Source of the DNA: Planctomycetota bacterium
GTDB lineage: Bacteria > Planctomycetota > Planctomycetia > Pirellulales > Pirellulaceae
Direction of reading: 5' to 3'
Assembly (NCBI GenBank): GCA_024277285.1
Contig: JAJRVM010000356.1
Coordinates: 1-15,843, forward strand
Length of the DNA stretch: 15,843 nt
The notes below the pieces were generated by a model. The model was given only the letters and a program-made list of their open reading frames with translations. It had not been told where the DNA came from and made no database searches. The position numbers and the translations under genes were made by a program. Each line of letters begins with the position of its first letter. Position 1 is the first letter of the stretch. Below, piece after piece: positions 6,685 to 14,463 of the stretch.

Positions 6685-8340
6685 TTACTGGTTCGCCGAC
6701 CAGAGTCCGCTCGTTCCCTGGAAGTTGAACACGAATCCCCGCATCGTGCCGGCATCGGGATCCGCGACGCCGTAGAACATCGCCCCCCTCACGTCAAACC
6801 AGAAGATCGCGTCGGCGCCATATTTCACGCCAATTCCAAAGATGCTCTGACCGTTCATCCGCTCGTTCACCAACAGGTACTGACCTAGTGGCGAAAACGT
6901 CACCTGCATCTCCGCCGCGTCCGCGAGCGGGATCCTCAACGTCCAGCTATTACCCCCGCCTCCCCCGCCGCCGGCGACTTGGGACGTATCCGTACCAAAT
7001 ACCGAGTTGACGGTAACTTCGTTGGGGCCCGAGGCAAACTCTGCGACAATCGTGGTGTCACTCCAGGAAACAACCGTTCCCGTTACATTCGCGGCTGTCG
7101 TAACGGTCGTGCCTGAGCCCGCCGCCGAGTAACCGCCGAAGCCGTGGCCGTTGATGGTCACCGTTCCCCCGTCTGCGGTTGCGTCGGTGATAACCACGTC
7201 GGGAACGATGCTGATGACCGCCGGGTTGCTGGTAAACTGAGCTTTGATTGCCTGGAGATCGTAGTTGCCCGGAGCCGTCGTACCAGGAATCGTGACGGTC
7301 ATAACGTTCGGCAGAATGGCGTTCGGAGTCAAGGTCACCGACGTCCCGTCAGGAGCAGTCAACTTTACACCGGACTTAAACAGGAGCTCACCGGCCGTAT
7401 TGATGAATCCCGAACCGGTGACAATTACGGTGGTGTCGGTGCCGGCCTTGATGACCGCCAAATCCGAACCGTCAATCGACGGGATCACTGGACCAGACTT
7501 GGGCGCTGCAGCAAAGGCAAAGCCGTGGCAGCCCCAGCAGTCACTGTCACCAGCACCTGCGTCTCTGCCAATGTGACCGAATCCCGCGTCCTCTTCGCCT
7601 ACCACCAAAGTGCCAATGTTATTTGGATTGGGTGAATCCGCCTGGATGTTATGGAGTGAATCCGGGCCATGACATGTTTCGCAGGTTCGAATCTGTTCTT
7701 CAAATGGCGCGCCGAAGTCGTGGCACCAGCCACAGTTTGTTAAGCCCGTATTGTGGTGGAGGTCCTTGTTCGAAAGGATAACCGACGGCGTCAAATTGTC
7801 GTCGTCATGGCAATAGTTACAGGCACCGGCAAGCTTGCCTCGACTGTTGGCGGGAAGCCCAGTGCCGGCACTGCGAAAGGGCGTTACCAAGGAAGGTGAA
7901 TAGGACGGGATGTAATGACCATCGTCGAAATTGTCCACGATGTCACCATGGCAAGCGACACAATTGCGTCCCACTGCATCTGGCGTGGTGTGGTGGGGAC
8001 TGCTCCCTTGGTGGCATTCGGTGCAATCGCGCACCACGACGAAGTCTTGATGGCAGCTTAAGCACGCATAATTGGTGTCCGGGACACCGTCACCGTCCGT
8101 ATCAGGATTGGGTACGTTCGAGCCCGGAGGAATCGGCTGCTCGTAAAGATTATGGTGGCGGTCAGGAACACCACTGTCGTGACAAACACGGCAGTCAGCC
8201 TCCGCCAGGTCGCCAAGCGAGACGTCATCCATTCCGATCAGTTGGTTCACTGGTGGAGCGGGGACATCCGCCCGGACCATGTTGGCGGAGAACAGCGCCA
8301 TGCCAGCGATCATGATGAAGACCAAGGTTTTTCTCTGCAT
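6685..8340 (-). CDS. Secreted octaheme c-type cytochrome with TIG-like and shared C-terminal domains
   Basis: A 551-residue protein with a signal peptide at 1-24 (MQRKTLVFIM to MVRA). Eight CxxCH sites start at Cys50, 93, 106, 127, 174, 203, 220 and 268. Nine other histidines (62, 63, 116, 117, 142, 195, 196, 230, 256) could serve as distal ligands, so eight bis-His hemes are feasible. The block DRHHNLY, YACLSCH, VVVRDCTECH matches the heme unit of the tetraheme protein. A PNPDTDGDGVPD stretch (78-88) may bind calcium. Residues 283-378 form one TIG/IPT domain and 381-455 a second TIG-like one; a Gly-run linker (457-463) precedes the shared C-terminal domain (465-551). Extracellular or cell-surface electron transfer is the likely role, but donor and acceptor are unknown. 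ATG 8340 starts the signal peptide; a GTG at 8376 is in frame but less likely. Confidence 0.92.
   Translation of the reverse strand: MQRKTLVFIMIAGMALFSANMVRADVPAPPVNQLIGMDDVSLGDLAEADCRVCHDSGVPDRHHNLYEQPIPPGSNVPNPDTDGDGVPDTNYACLSCHQDFVVVRDCTECHQGSSPHHTTPDAVGRNCVACHGDIVDNFDDGHYIPSYSPSLVTPFRSAGTGLPANSRGKLAGACNYCHDDDNLTPSVILSNKDLHHNTGLTNCGWCHDFGAPFEEQIRTCETCHGPDSLHNIQADSPNPNNIGTLVVGEEDAGFGHIGRDAGAGDSDCWGCHGFAFAAAPKSGPVIPSIDGSDLAVIKAGTDTTVIVTGSGFINTAGELLFKSGVKLTAPDGTSVTLTPNAILPNVMTVTIPGTTAPGNYDLQAIKAQFTSNPAVISIVPDVVITDATADGGTVTINGHGFGGYSAAGSGTTVTTAANVTGTVVSWSDTTIVAEFASGPNEVTVNSVFGTDTSQVAGGGGGGGNSWTLRIPLADAAEMQVTFSPLGQYLLVNERMNGQSIFGIGVKYGADAIFWFDVRGAMFYGVADPDAGTMRGFVFNFQGTSGLWSANQ
6688..7200 (-). 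other. TIG-like plus shared C-terminal domain, copy C (octaheme cytochrome)
   Basis: Octaheme residues 381-551. Landmarks are DVVITDAT, GTVTINGHGFGGY, SWSDTTIVAEF, SGPNEVTV, SVFGTDTS, a Gly-run linker, SWTLRIPL, EMQVTF, GIGVKY, IFWFD and VFNFQGTSGLWSANQ. It is clearly closer to copy B (4683-5213) than either is to copy A, consistent with a fairly recent duplication or conversion between neighbours. Confidence 0.9.
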
Positions 8341-8461
8341 TTTCTTCGACCTTTTTGTAATCGAAACGATGTGCACTCGCGGGTGCGTGAAGCTGAAACA
8401 CTAGACAGTCAGGAAATCCGCTTGAGAGCCACTCATTAGCCGCTTGTTCGGTTTTCGCATA

Positions 8462-8471
8462 CCCCCCCCCC
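8462..8471. repeat. Homopolymer C(10) tract upstream of the octaheme gene
   Basis: Ten consecutive C on the plus strand (G on the minus strand) end about 122 nt before the octaheme ATG. On the minus strand it lies between TTTACT and TATGCG, a weak -35/-10-like pair 16 nt apart. Such tracts are prone to slippage, but sequencing error is also possible. Confidence 0.9.
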
Positions 8472-8490
8472 AATTAGAGTAAACAAAGGG

Positions 8491-8523
8491 TTAATCCAGT
8501 TGCCACCACATGGGTATAATACC
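8491..8523 (+). promoter_or_regulatory. TATAAT within a GGTATAATACC palindrome
   Basis: TATAAT at 8515-8520 with TTAATC 18 nt upstream (8491-8496) reads as a weak plus-strand promoter. However, no plus-strand gene follows for over 2.5 kb. The palindrome gives TATTAT on the other strand, so it might serve the octaheme gene, though no matching -35 is seen. It could instead be an operator. Confidence 0.25.
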
Positions 8524-8728
8524 AGAACGAGACCAGATTGTGCTGCCGACGTTCGCGGCGCGATCCACAACGGGTACGCACGCAATATCCTAATCCTACC
8601 AACTGCATCCTACAAACGGTATTGCGCAATTGTGATCTTTCGACCACAGCATTGCCATAGGCAAAACGGTAGTTTCGCCGAAAAGTACCCTCCAAGAGCA
8701 CCCTCCATGGGGTCAAAATACCGAGCCG

Positions 8729-8753
8729 TGTAATGGACCCCAAAAACTGGACA
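8729..8753 (+). mobile_element. Possible solitary IS3-family terminal sequence
   Basis: The 25 bases start TGTAATGGACCCCAAAAACT and end GGACA. This resembles the terminal inverted repeats of many IS3-family elements, which have TGnACCCC, an A-run and TGGACA. No transposase frame and no partner end lie nearby, so at most this is a relic or scar. Resemblance by chance is possible. Confidence 0.35.
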
Positions 8754-8850
8754 ACCTGATGAGGTGCAGTTTACCACCAGGAACTGCATTTCAGGATCAC
8801 CAGTTGTGGGAAGAAAACGTCGCGCCCAATCTCGTGCCAGTTGTGGCGTG

Positions 8851-10428
8851 TCACTGCTCTTTCGTCGAATCGGCCAATTGGCTCAACAGCTTCAGGGCAG
8901 ATGTTTCATAGACGCCTTGCCAATCAGGTGCCAGCGGCGTTAGACAGTTTTCATAGCAGGAAGTCTCGTACGAATCTGCGGTCGGGCCGTAACCGATATG
9001 ACCGTTCGCGTATCCGGCCACGAACGCATGCTCAAACGGGGCACGTTTTTTTATTCGCAACCCGATTTCCGCGAAGGGTTCCCCAGGAAAGGTAATCATT
9101 GCGAAATCTCCAATTCGCAATGCCTGGATTTCTGCGGGAACCTCTTCTTGTTCGTTCCGATCTTTCTGCCGTTGAAGTATCTTGAGGTTCGAACGCAGGC
9201 GGATGAGCGCCTCCATTTGCCGAATGGATGCCCGGTATTTGTCCAGTCGCTTGCGGTTTTCAGCATCCAGGTGTTTCAGGGATTCCTGACCTGTATTCGC
9301 TTCATGCAGATACAAATACGAGGCATACGCTGGGTGCTTGGGGTCGATGGTATGTTTCAAGTACAGCGGAACGAACGATTTAAAATTCAGGAACGTGCCG
9401 GCACCATGCGCACCGCACCCGACACCGGTGAAGAACTGCAATATCCTTTCCTGCTCTGCCACCAACGCGGCGATCCTCGCGTCCAGGTCGTGGCGCCGCG
9501 GCAGCGTAATCTTCTCGGTAACCATACACACCGTACCGTTGCTCTTGGTCCGAATCTGGTGCACCGCTTTGAGTGTGCTCAAGCCGAGCAACATGCCTAG
9601 TTGCTGCGTTGGTGGAGGCGAATCGACATCCTTATAACGAATTGGCGTGATATCGCCGGCTGCGCCCTGAAGAAAAATCGCGACCGTGCCCGGCCCAAGC
9701 GTCTCTTCCAATAGTCTCGACGCGGCGCCAGGGATATCCGCCGTGACGCCGCCGTTGGGAGCGCCAGCGTATGCGTGAACAGCATAGTTGTACAACACCG
9801 CCAATACCCGGCCATCCTTGCGATCGAGACGCAAGACACCGATCTCCGGATCCGTCGGGCCGAGTTTGGCAAGTTCCGCATCAGGCGGCGACGGATTGGC
9901 GCGACGGATCGTCCATGGTGTACCATCTTGCAAAAGAAGCCGGCGATTCATCATGATGCGATCTTCACGACCGACGCCGGCGCCGACGTTGACCGGTACC
10001 ATGGAATCGCACGCCGTCTGAACCGCTCGAAACACGCGCTGCGGCAAGTCATGTGCCACTTGCTGTTGCGTGTGATGGTTGTGCGTGGCGCTGACCAACA
10101 CGCTCGACGGCTCGATATCCAGATCGGCCCGCAAGTGCCCGCGAATCTCCGCCACAAGTGATTTAGTGACTGCGACGACGTCCAACGCGACAATCACGAT
10201 TTTTGATTTTCCGTCGCTCACGACCAACGCTTTGGCACGGATCGGGTCGTGTACGGTGGCCTCAGAGCCGTCGGCGAGAATGTCGCACACGCCCACTCCC
10301 GCGCGTAACTCTTCCGCCAGAAGCGTCCGGCACGCGCCGGGTGATTGCAAACTCGCCAAAGCCGTGATGAAAACGATTGCAAGAGTCAATGTTCGAACAC
10401 GGGCCGTTCGAACACGGGCCCCGTCCAT
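8851..10428 (-). CDS. Exported neutral/alkaline ceramidase-fold hydrolase
   Basis: A 525-residue protein. Residues 1-38 are basic then hydrophobic (LTLAIVFITALASL), i.e. a signal peptide or anchor. Motifs of the neutral/alkaline non-lysosomal ceramidase N-terminal domain are present: RAGVGVCDI (42-50), DPIRAKALVV, SATHNHHTQ (113-121, a variant of the usual SATHTH), YNYAVHAYAG (213-222), VTADIPG and FLQGAAGDITP (252-262). In the family such histidines bind zinc and the enzyme cleaves amide bonds of N-acyl-sphingosines. Planctomycete paralogues are numerous and their substrates are mostly unknown, so ceramide is not assured. The C-terminal part (FAMITFPGEPFAEIGLRIKK, GYANGHIGYGP) fits the same family. 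The ATG at 10428 was chosen because it precedes the hydrophobic segment; the in-frame ATG at 10530 is an alternative. No neighbour is in an obvious operon with it. Confidence 0.8.
   Translation of the reverse strand: MDGARVRTARVRTLTLAIVFITALASLQSPGACRTLLAEELRAGVGVCDILADGSEATVHDPIRAKALVVSDGKSKIVIVALDVVAVTKSLVAEIRGHLRADLDIEPSSVLVSATHNHHTQQQVAHDLPQRVFRAVQTACDSMVPVNVGAGVGREDRIMMNRRLLLQDGTPWTIRRANPSPPDAELAKLGPTDPEIGVLRLDRKDGRVLAVLYNYAVHAYAGAPNGGVTADIPGAASRLLEETLGPGTVAIFLQGAAGDITPIRYKDVDSPPPTQQLGMLLGLSTLKAVHQIRTKSNGTVCMVTEKITLPRRHDLDARIAALVAEQERILQFFTGVGCGAHGAGTFLNFKSFVPLYLKHTIDPKHPAYASYLYLHEANTGQESLKHLDAENRKRLDKYRASIRQMEALIRLRSNLKILQRQKDRNEQEEVPAEIQALRIGDFAMITFPGEPFAEIGLRIKKRAPFEHAFVAGYANGHIGYGPTADSYETSCYENCLTPLAPDWQGVYETSALKLLSQLADSTKEQ
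10391..10420 (-). repeat. 15-bp tandem repeat in the N-terminal codons of the ceramidase-like gene
   Basis: GTTCGAACACGGGCC occurs twice in a row and encodes ARVRT-ARVRT just after the start codon. It keeps the frame and lengthens the basic N-terminal part of the signal segment. Confidence 0.95.
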
Positions 10429-10432
10429 CCAC

Positions 10433-10460
10433 CGAGAATCCCGAATCGAGAATCCCGAAC
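10433..10460 (+). repeat. 14-bp tandem repeat upstream of the ceramidase-like start
   Basis: CGAGAATCCCGAAT and CGAGAATCCCGAAC are adjacent and are followed by a partial CGAATCCCG. It lies 5 nt before the chosen start codon, where the ribosome would bind, and no good Shine-Dalgarno is seen. Confidence 0.9.
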
Positions 10461-10647
10461 CGAATCCCGCACCAAAGGGCAATCGAATCCCGTGATCTCC
10501 GGCAATGAGATGATCGCATCGCGTACGCATCACGCGGAGTGAGGTTGCATTGGCCTTTGTTTCAAAACGTCCCGTTCTGCTCTGTTCGGCATTTTCCAGG
10601 TTTGTACCACGGGAAGAAACCGGATAGGAAGAGTGGATCCACGGAGT

Positions 10648-10677
10648 GTTATAACAAGGCCTCGTCTTAAGCCTCAA
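10648..10677 (-). promoter_or_regulatory. Candidate promoter for the ceramidase-like gene
   Basis: Read on the minus strand, TTGAGG (10672-10677) and TATAAC (10648-10653) are separated by 18 nt. The leader to the ATG at 10428 would be about 215 nt, which is long, so either the start codon or this promoter may be wrong. Confidence 0.3.
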
Positions 10678-10789
10678 CATGAGCGGGCTCCCAACGCAAA
10701 TAGAGCACACGCATGATACGAGGTAGCGCTCATTGACCGGTTGTATCGCTGGTGCTCGACCTGCATTCACATTCGATTGATTCTCTCGC

Positions 10790-10811
10790 TACCGTTAGCG
10801 CTGAAACGGTA
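10790..10811 (+). promoter_or_regulatory. Inverted repeat in the divergent region between ceramidase-like and kinase genes
   Basis: TACCGTT (10790-10796) and AACGGTA (10805-10811) are perfect 7-bp arms around an 8-nt spacer. It could be an operator or a hairpin. The surrounding divergent region (10429-11229, about 800 bp) has no gene I can support; besides this repeat it holds the palindromic repeat copy 2. Confidence 0.35.
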
Positions 10812-10916
10812 CGATCTTCCGCATTCCACGCCCGCAGCATCCCCATCAAGCATCAAGAGATTGATCGTACCAACGATCCGTGCAGCGAACAAGCAGAGCC
10901 GAACGCCACTCTGGAA

Positions 10917-11007
10917 GAGCCACGACGCCTGCCTCCGTTTTGGAAAACTGCGCAGCGTACAAATTACCTGCACTGCCAAAACGGAGGCAGGGGTGAATAA
11001 TGGTCCA
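10917..11007 (+). repeat. Palindromic repeat, copy 2 (91 bp, upstream of the kinase)
   Basis: It begins GAGCCACGACGCC and ends GTGAATAATGGTCCA. Arms at 10922-10943 and 10976-10991 pair over 16 bp and then diverge. It matches copy 3 (14839-14929) at 87 of 91 positions without gaps, flanks included, so these two are a closely related pair in direct orientation on either side of the kinase gene. Confidence 0.93.
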
Positions 11008-11172
11008 CATCGCAACGAAAGAAGAGGGCCAAAGAAGATGACCGGCACAAAATCGCTCGGTGGAGCGGCTTCGCCGCCGTTGTGGTTTGTGTTCACGCAG
11101 ACCAGTGAAGTCTCATTTCTGCATCTAGGTGTCTCATTCGCGAAAATAAACGACGCATCTGACGCCCGATAC

Positions 11173-11200
11173 TTGCGATCCGCGATTCCTTTGGCAAAAT
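11173..11200 (+). promoter_or_regulatory. Candidate promoter for the kinase gene
   Basis: TTGCGA (11173-11178) and CAAAAT (11195-11200) are 16 nt apart, each matching four of six consensus bases. The distance to the ATG at 11230 is normal. Weak evidence, but nothing better lies between copy 2 and the gene. Confidence 0.3.
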
Positions 11201-11229
11201 GGTGTGCGAGCCCCACACGGAGTCCCCCC

Positions 11230-14200
11230 ATGCACATCCGCTGCCCGCACTGCCATAACACCATCGAAGTTGTGGAGGACGCTGAACTACAAGATCTTGT
11301 GTGTTCGTCCTGCGGCAGCTCGTTCAACCTCCTCCCCGACGAAACGATCAGCCGTCAATCGGCAGAACACAGAAGACTCGGCAGGTTTGAGCTCGTTGAA
11401 AGGATCGGCATCGGTGCATTTGGGGAAGTATGGTCCGCTCACGATAGCGAGCTGGATCGAACCGTGGCCGTCAAAATTCCGCGCAAGGGTCAGCTCACGA
11501 CTGAAGAGGCCGAGGCATTCTTGCGAGAGGCTCGGTCTGCTGCCCAACTCCACCACCCCAACATTGTGGCGGTGCACGAGGTGGGCAAAGAGAATGACCA
11601 GCTGTTCATTGTCAGCGACTTCGTCAAGGGAATTACGTTGGCCGACTGGCTGACGGGGAAGCGGCCCACACCGAAAGAAGCAGCCAAACTGACAGCCAAG
11701 ATTGCCGATGCTGTGCAACATGCCCACGAGCACGGCGTCATCCATCGGGATCTCAAGCCCAGCAATATCATGCTCGACGAGGACGGCCAGCCACACATCA
11801 TGGATTTTGGCTTGGCCAAGCGGAATGCGGGTGAAATCACGATGACCATGGAGGGCCGGGTGCTCGGCACTCCAGCCTACATGTCTCCAGAGCAAGCCAA
11901 GGGCGCTGCGCACGATGCTAACGAACAGAGCGACGTGTACTCGCTGGGCGTCATTCTGTTCGAACTACTGACAGGTGAATTGCCGTTTCGTGGTAATGCC
12001 AGGATGTTGCTGCACCAGGTGATCAATGACGAGCCGCCGAGTCCGAGAAGGCTGAATAACCGGATCCCGTCTGACCTGAACACGGTCTGCCTGAAATGTC
12101 TGGAGAAGGCCCCAGACAGACGCTACCAATCGGCCAGGCAATTCGGAGATGATCTAGGCCGACTCCTGGCTGGACAGGCAATTCAGGCAAGGCCGGTATC
12201 GAGGCCTGAACACGTCTGGCGCTGGTGCCAGCGGAATCCCCTCATCGCGACTCTCGTCGTGACCGCAGTTGCCCTGCTCATCGCAGGGGTGGCGGCGTCA
12301 ACACATTTTGCGATCAAAGAGAGAATTCAATCCAAAGAAGTCGCTCGGATTGCACAAGGCCTGACTCTGGAAAAAGCATGGAACTTGCCTGAACAAGGGC
12401 ACGTGCCCGAAGGCATGCTGTGGATGGTGCATTGCCTGGAGACCATTCCAGGCGATCAAACGACGTTGCACACGGCCGTCCGCGCGAATCTAGCGGCATG
12501 GCATCAACAATTGCACACACTCCAGGCCGTAGTGCAGCTAGCGTCACCGAAAGAACCTGTCGAGTATGACGCCGATTCGGGGCCACACGCGATATTCACA
12601 AGAAATGGTTTATTCGTGGTTACCGCCAGTCCGGATGGTGCCATCCAGTTTCGAAACGCGACGACGTTGCAGCCAATTGGCAAAACGCTCCGGCATTCGG
12701 GTGGTATTGACGTCCTTGTCGCGAGCCCGAACGGTAGGCTATTCCTTACTGGCGGCCGCGACAAGGCCGTTCGACTGTGGGATGTCGAAACTCATCAACA
12801 AATAGGCGCCACACTTGAACATGACGCGAGAGTAACTGCCGCCTGTTTTTCGTTTGATGGCACGCGGATCGTGACCGGGTCCGCGGACGGGAAAGCGTAC
12901 TTGTGGGACGTAGATAGTCGAATGCTCATTGGAGTCCCTTTTGAGCACCTTTCCCGCGTGAGCACCGTCTCGTTCAACTGCGACGGGTCGAATGTCATTA
13001 CCACGGATAGCAGAGGGTTCCACGCTTGGGACATTCACACGGGCAAGCAGATTGGAGACGTTACGCCGAGCAACGTCCATGTGTTCAGCCTGCAATTCAG
13101 CCCCCAGCAACCCTGTTTTGTATTTGGCAGCCAGGACCAGACGGTACAGGTGTGGGATGCGGTAGCTCACGAGCCCGTTCGAGCAGGATTTGCGCATCCC
13201 GAGCCAGTCCATGCTGTCGCCTTTGGGCGTAATGGTCGCGAGATTGTTACCGGTTGCCGCGATGGAAAGGTGCGTCGATGGGATTTACGGTCGGGCAAAC
13301 TAATCGGTTCCCCAATGCGTCACGCGCTATCCGTATGCAGCGTAGCGTTTAGCCCTGACCAGTCCCGAATCGTGACCGCCAGCATTGACAGAACCGTTTG
13401 CATATGGAAAACACCGAAATCAAACCATCGCGGCCCTTTGCAACACGACGGCATGGTGCGTGGTGTTCAGTTCAGTCCAGACGGAGAGCACGCACTCACC
13501 GCCTCTTCGGATGGCAAAGTTCAGGAGTGGGATATATCCACGCTTGAACCGTATGGAAATCCGATTTGTGTCGCACCGCGCACCGCGTATACGGCGGCCT
13601 ACAGTCCGGACGGCGCGCAAATTGCAGTAGGGTATTCCGGCGGGGTACGGCAGTGGGACCGGCGCTCAGCGACCTGGGCACGAGCGACTTTAGCGCCAAG
13701 TCGGCAAATCGTAGACGTTACCTATAGTCCTGACGGTGAATTACTTCTCACGGCGGGTGGCGGCATGGCCAGCGTTTGGAGAGTCGTCGACGGTACTTGC
13801 GTTTTTTCGAAAAAAGGGTTCAGCGCGGCGAGATTCAATCACGATGGGTCACGAATTCTCGCCAGCAGCTTCTTCGTCGTGGAGCCATCCGTCTGCGTCT
13901 GGGACTCGAACAGCGGCAAAGCGTTGCTGCGGCTTCCAATCGGTCGGACAATCCCATGGGCGGTTGCATTTCTGCCCGGCGAAGAGCAGTGCATAACCGG
14001 CACAATAGATGGTGTCCTTAGCATATGGGATACAAATATTGGCCGTTTGGTACGACGATGCCTGCAGCGCCATCAATCGAGCATCCGTCGCGTGGTTGCG
14101 ACACCCGATGGCAAGCAGATCGTAACTGCCAGCCATGATCGCACTGCGCGCATCTGGGACGTGACAACGGGCCGGACAATCGGTCCGCCCTTGTCGCATT

Positions 14201-14463
14201 TAGGCCCCGTCAAAGCAGTGGCTGTCAGTCCTGACGGGAAGCACATCCTTACCGGCGACGGGAACGGAGAAGCCTGGATTTGGGATGTGCCACCACCGCC
14301 CCTGGGTCCAGAGATCGACGTTCCGATAGTCAAACTATGGGTACAGGTAGTGACAGGAATGGAGTTATTGCCTGACGGTGAAGTGCGTTTACTAACCGCA
14401 TCTGAGTGGAACAATCTAGCATCTCAGCTTCGAAACAATGGTGACTTTCAAATAATTGAGTAA
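11230..14463 (+). CDS. Zn-ribbon Ser/Thr protein kinase with transmembrane helix and WD40 repeats
   Basis: A 1077-residue protein. Residues 5-28 hold CPHC and CSSC, a small zinc ribbon of the type seen at the start of many planctomycete kinases. The Hanks kinase domain spans about 53-316: glycine loop GIGAFGEV (60-67), Lys82 in VAVKIPRK, Glu100 in the C-helix, HRDLKPSN (Asp174) and DFG (192-194), with activation segment GTPAYMSPEQ, so it should be active. A transmembrane helix lies at about 337-356, putting the kinase in the cytoplasm and the rest presumably outside. From about 450 to 1020 there are roughly 14 WD40 blades, most ending LWD, IWD or VWD, enough for two seven-bladed propellers. 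ATG 11230 is chosen because homologues begin M.IRCPHC and GGAG lies 7 nt upstream; the frame is open much further upstream through a repeat. The ligand and targets are unknown. Confidence 0.93.
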   Translation: MHIRCPHCHNTIEVVEDAELQDLVCSSCGSSFNLLPDETISRQSAEHRRLGRFELVERIGIGAFGEVWSAHDSELDRTVAVKIPRKGQLTTEEAEAFLREARSAAQLHHPNIVAVHEVGKENDQLFIVSDFVKGITLADWLTGKRPTPKEAAKLTAKIADAVQHAHEHGVIHRDLKPSNIMLDEDGQPHIMDFGLAKRNAGEITMTMEGRVLGTPAYMSPEQAKGAAHDANEQSDVYSLGVILFELLTGELPFRGNARMLLHQVINDEPPSPRRLNNRIPSDLNTVCLKCLEKAPDRRYQSARQFGDDLGRLLAGQAIQARPVSRPEHVWRWCQRNPLIATLVVTAVALLIAGVAASTHFAIKERIQSKEVARIAQGLTLEKAWNLPEQGHVPEGMLWMVHCLETIPGDQTTLHTAVRANLAAWHQQLHTLQAVVQLASPKEPVEYDADSGPHAIFTRNGLFVVTASPDGAIQFRNATTLQPIGKTLRHSGGIDVLVASPNGRLFLTGGRDKAVRLWDVETHQQIGATLEHDARVTAACFSFDGTRIVTGSADGKAYLWDVDSRMLIGVPFEHLSRVSTVSFNCDGSNVITTDSRGFHAWDIHTGKQIGDVTPSNVHVFSLQFSPQQPCFVFGSQDQTVQVWDAVAHEPVRAGFAHPEPVHAVAFGRNGREIVTGCRDGKVRRWDLRSGKLIGSPMRHALSVCSVAFSPDQSRIVTASIDRTVCIWKTPKSNHRGPLQHDGMVRGVQFSPDGEHALTASSDGKVQEWDISTLEPYGNPICVAPRTAYTAAYSPDGAQIAVGYSGGVRQWDRRSATWARATLAPSRQIVDVTYSPDGELLLTAGGGMASVWRVVDGTCVFSKKGFSAARFNHDGSRILASSFFVVEPSVCVWDSNSGKALLRLPIGRTIPWAVAFLPGEEQCITGTIDGVLSIWDTNIGRLVRRCLQRHQSSIRRVVATPDGKQIVTASHDRTARIWDVTTGRTIGPPLSHLGPVKAVAVSPDGKHILTGDGNGEAWIWDVPPPPLGPEIDVPIVKLWVQVVTGMELLPDGEVRLLTASEWNNLASQLRNNGDFQIIE

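Larger units (their letters stand above)
8341..8850. other. Intergenic region upstream of the octaheme gene, no gene
   Basis: About 510 bp between the octaheme start and the end of the ceramidase-like gene. No convincing coding frame was found. It holds a run of ten C residues (8462-8471), an AT-rich palindrome GGTATAATACC (8513-8523), a 7-bp inverted repeat TGGGGTC/GACCCCA (8708-8714 and 8736-8742) and a sequence like an IS3-family end (8729-8753). The promoter of the octaheme gene should lie here, on the minus strand. Confidence 0.6.

Noticed and set aside
7670..7705. GGTTCGAATC resembling a tRNA T-arm
   Set aside because: It is inside the octaheme coding region between heme motifs, with no acceptor or anticodon arms around it.
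10741..11229. 163-residue N-terminal extension of the kinase
   Set aside because: The frame is open through a palindromic repeat and non-coding sequence. The zinc ribbon start at 11230 matches the family and has a GGAG site.
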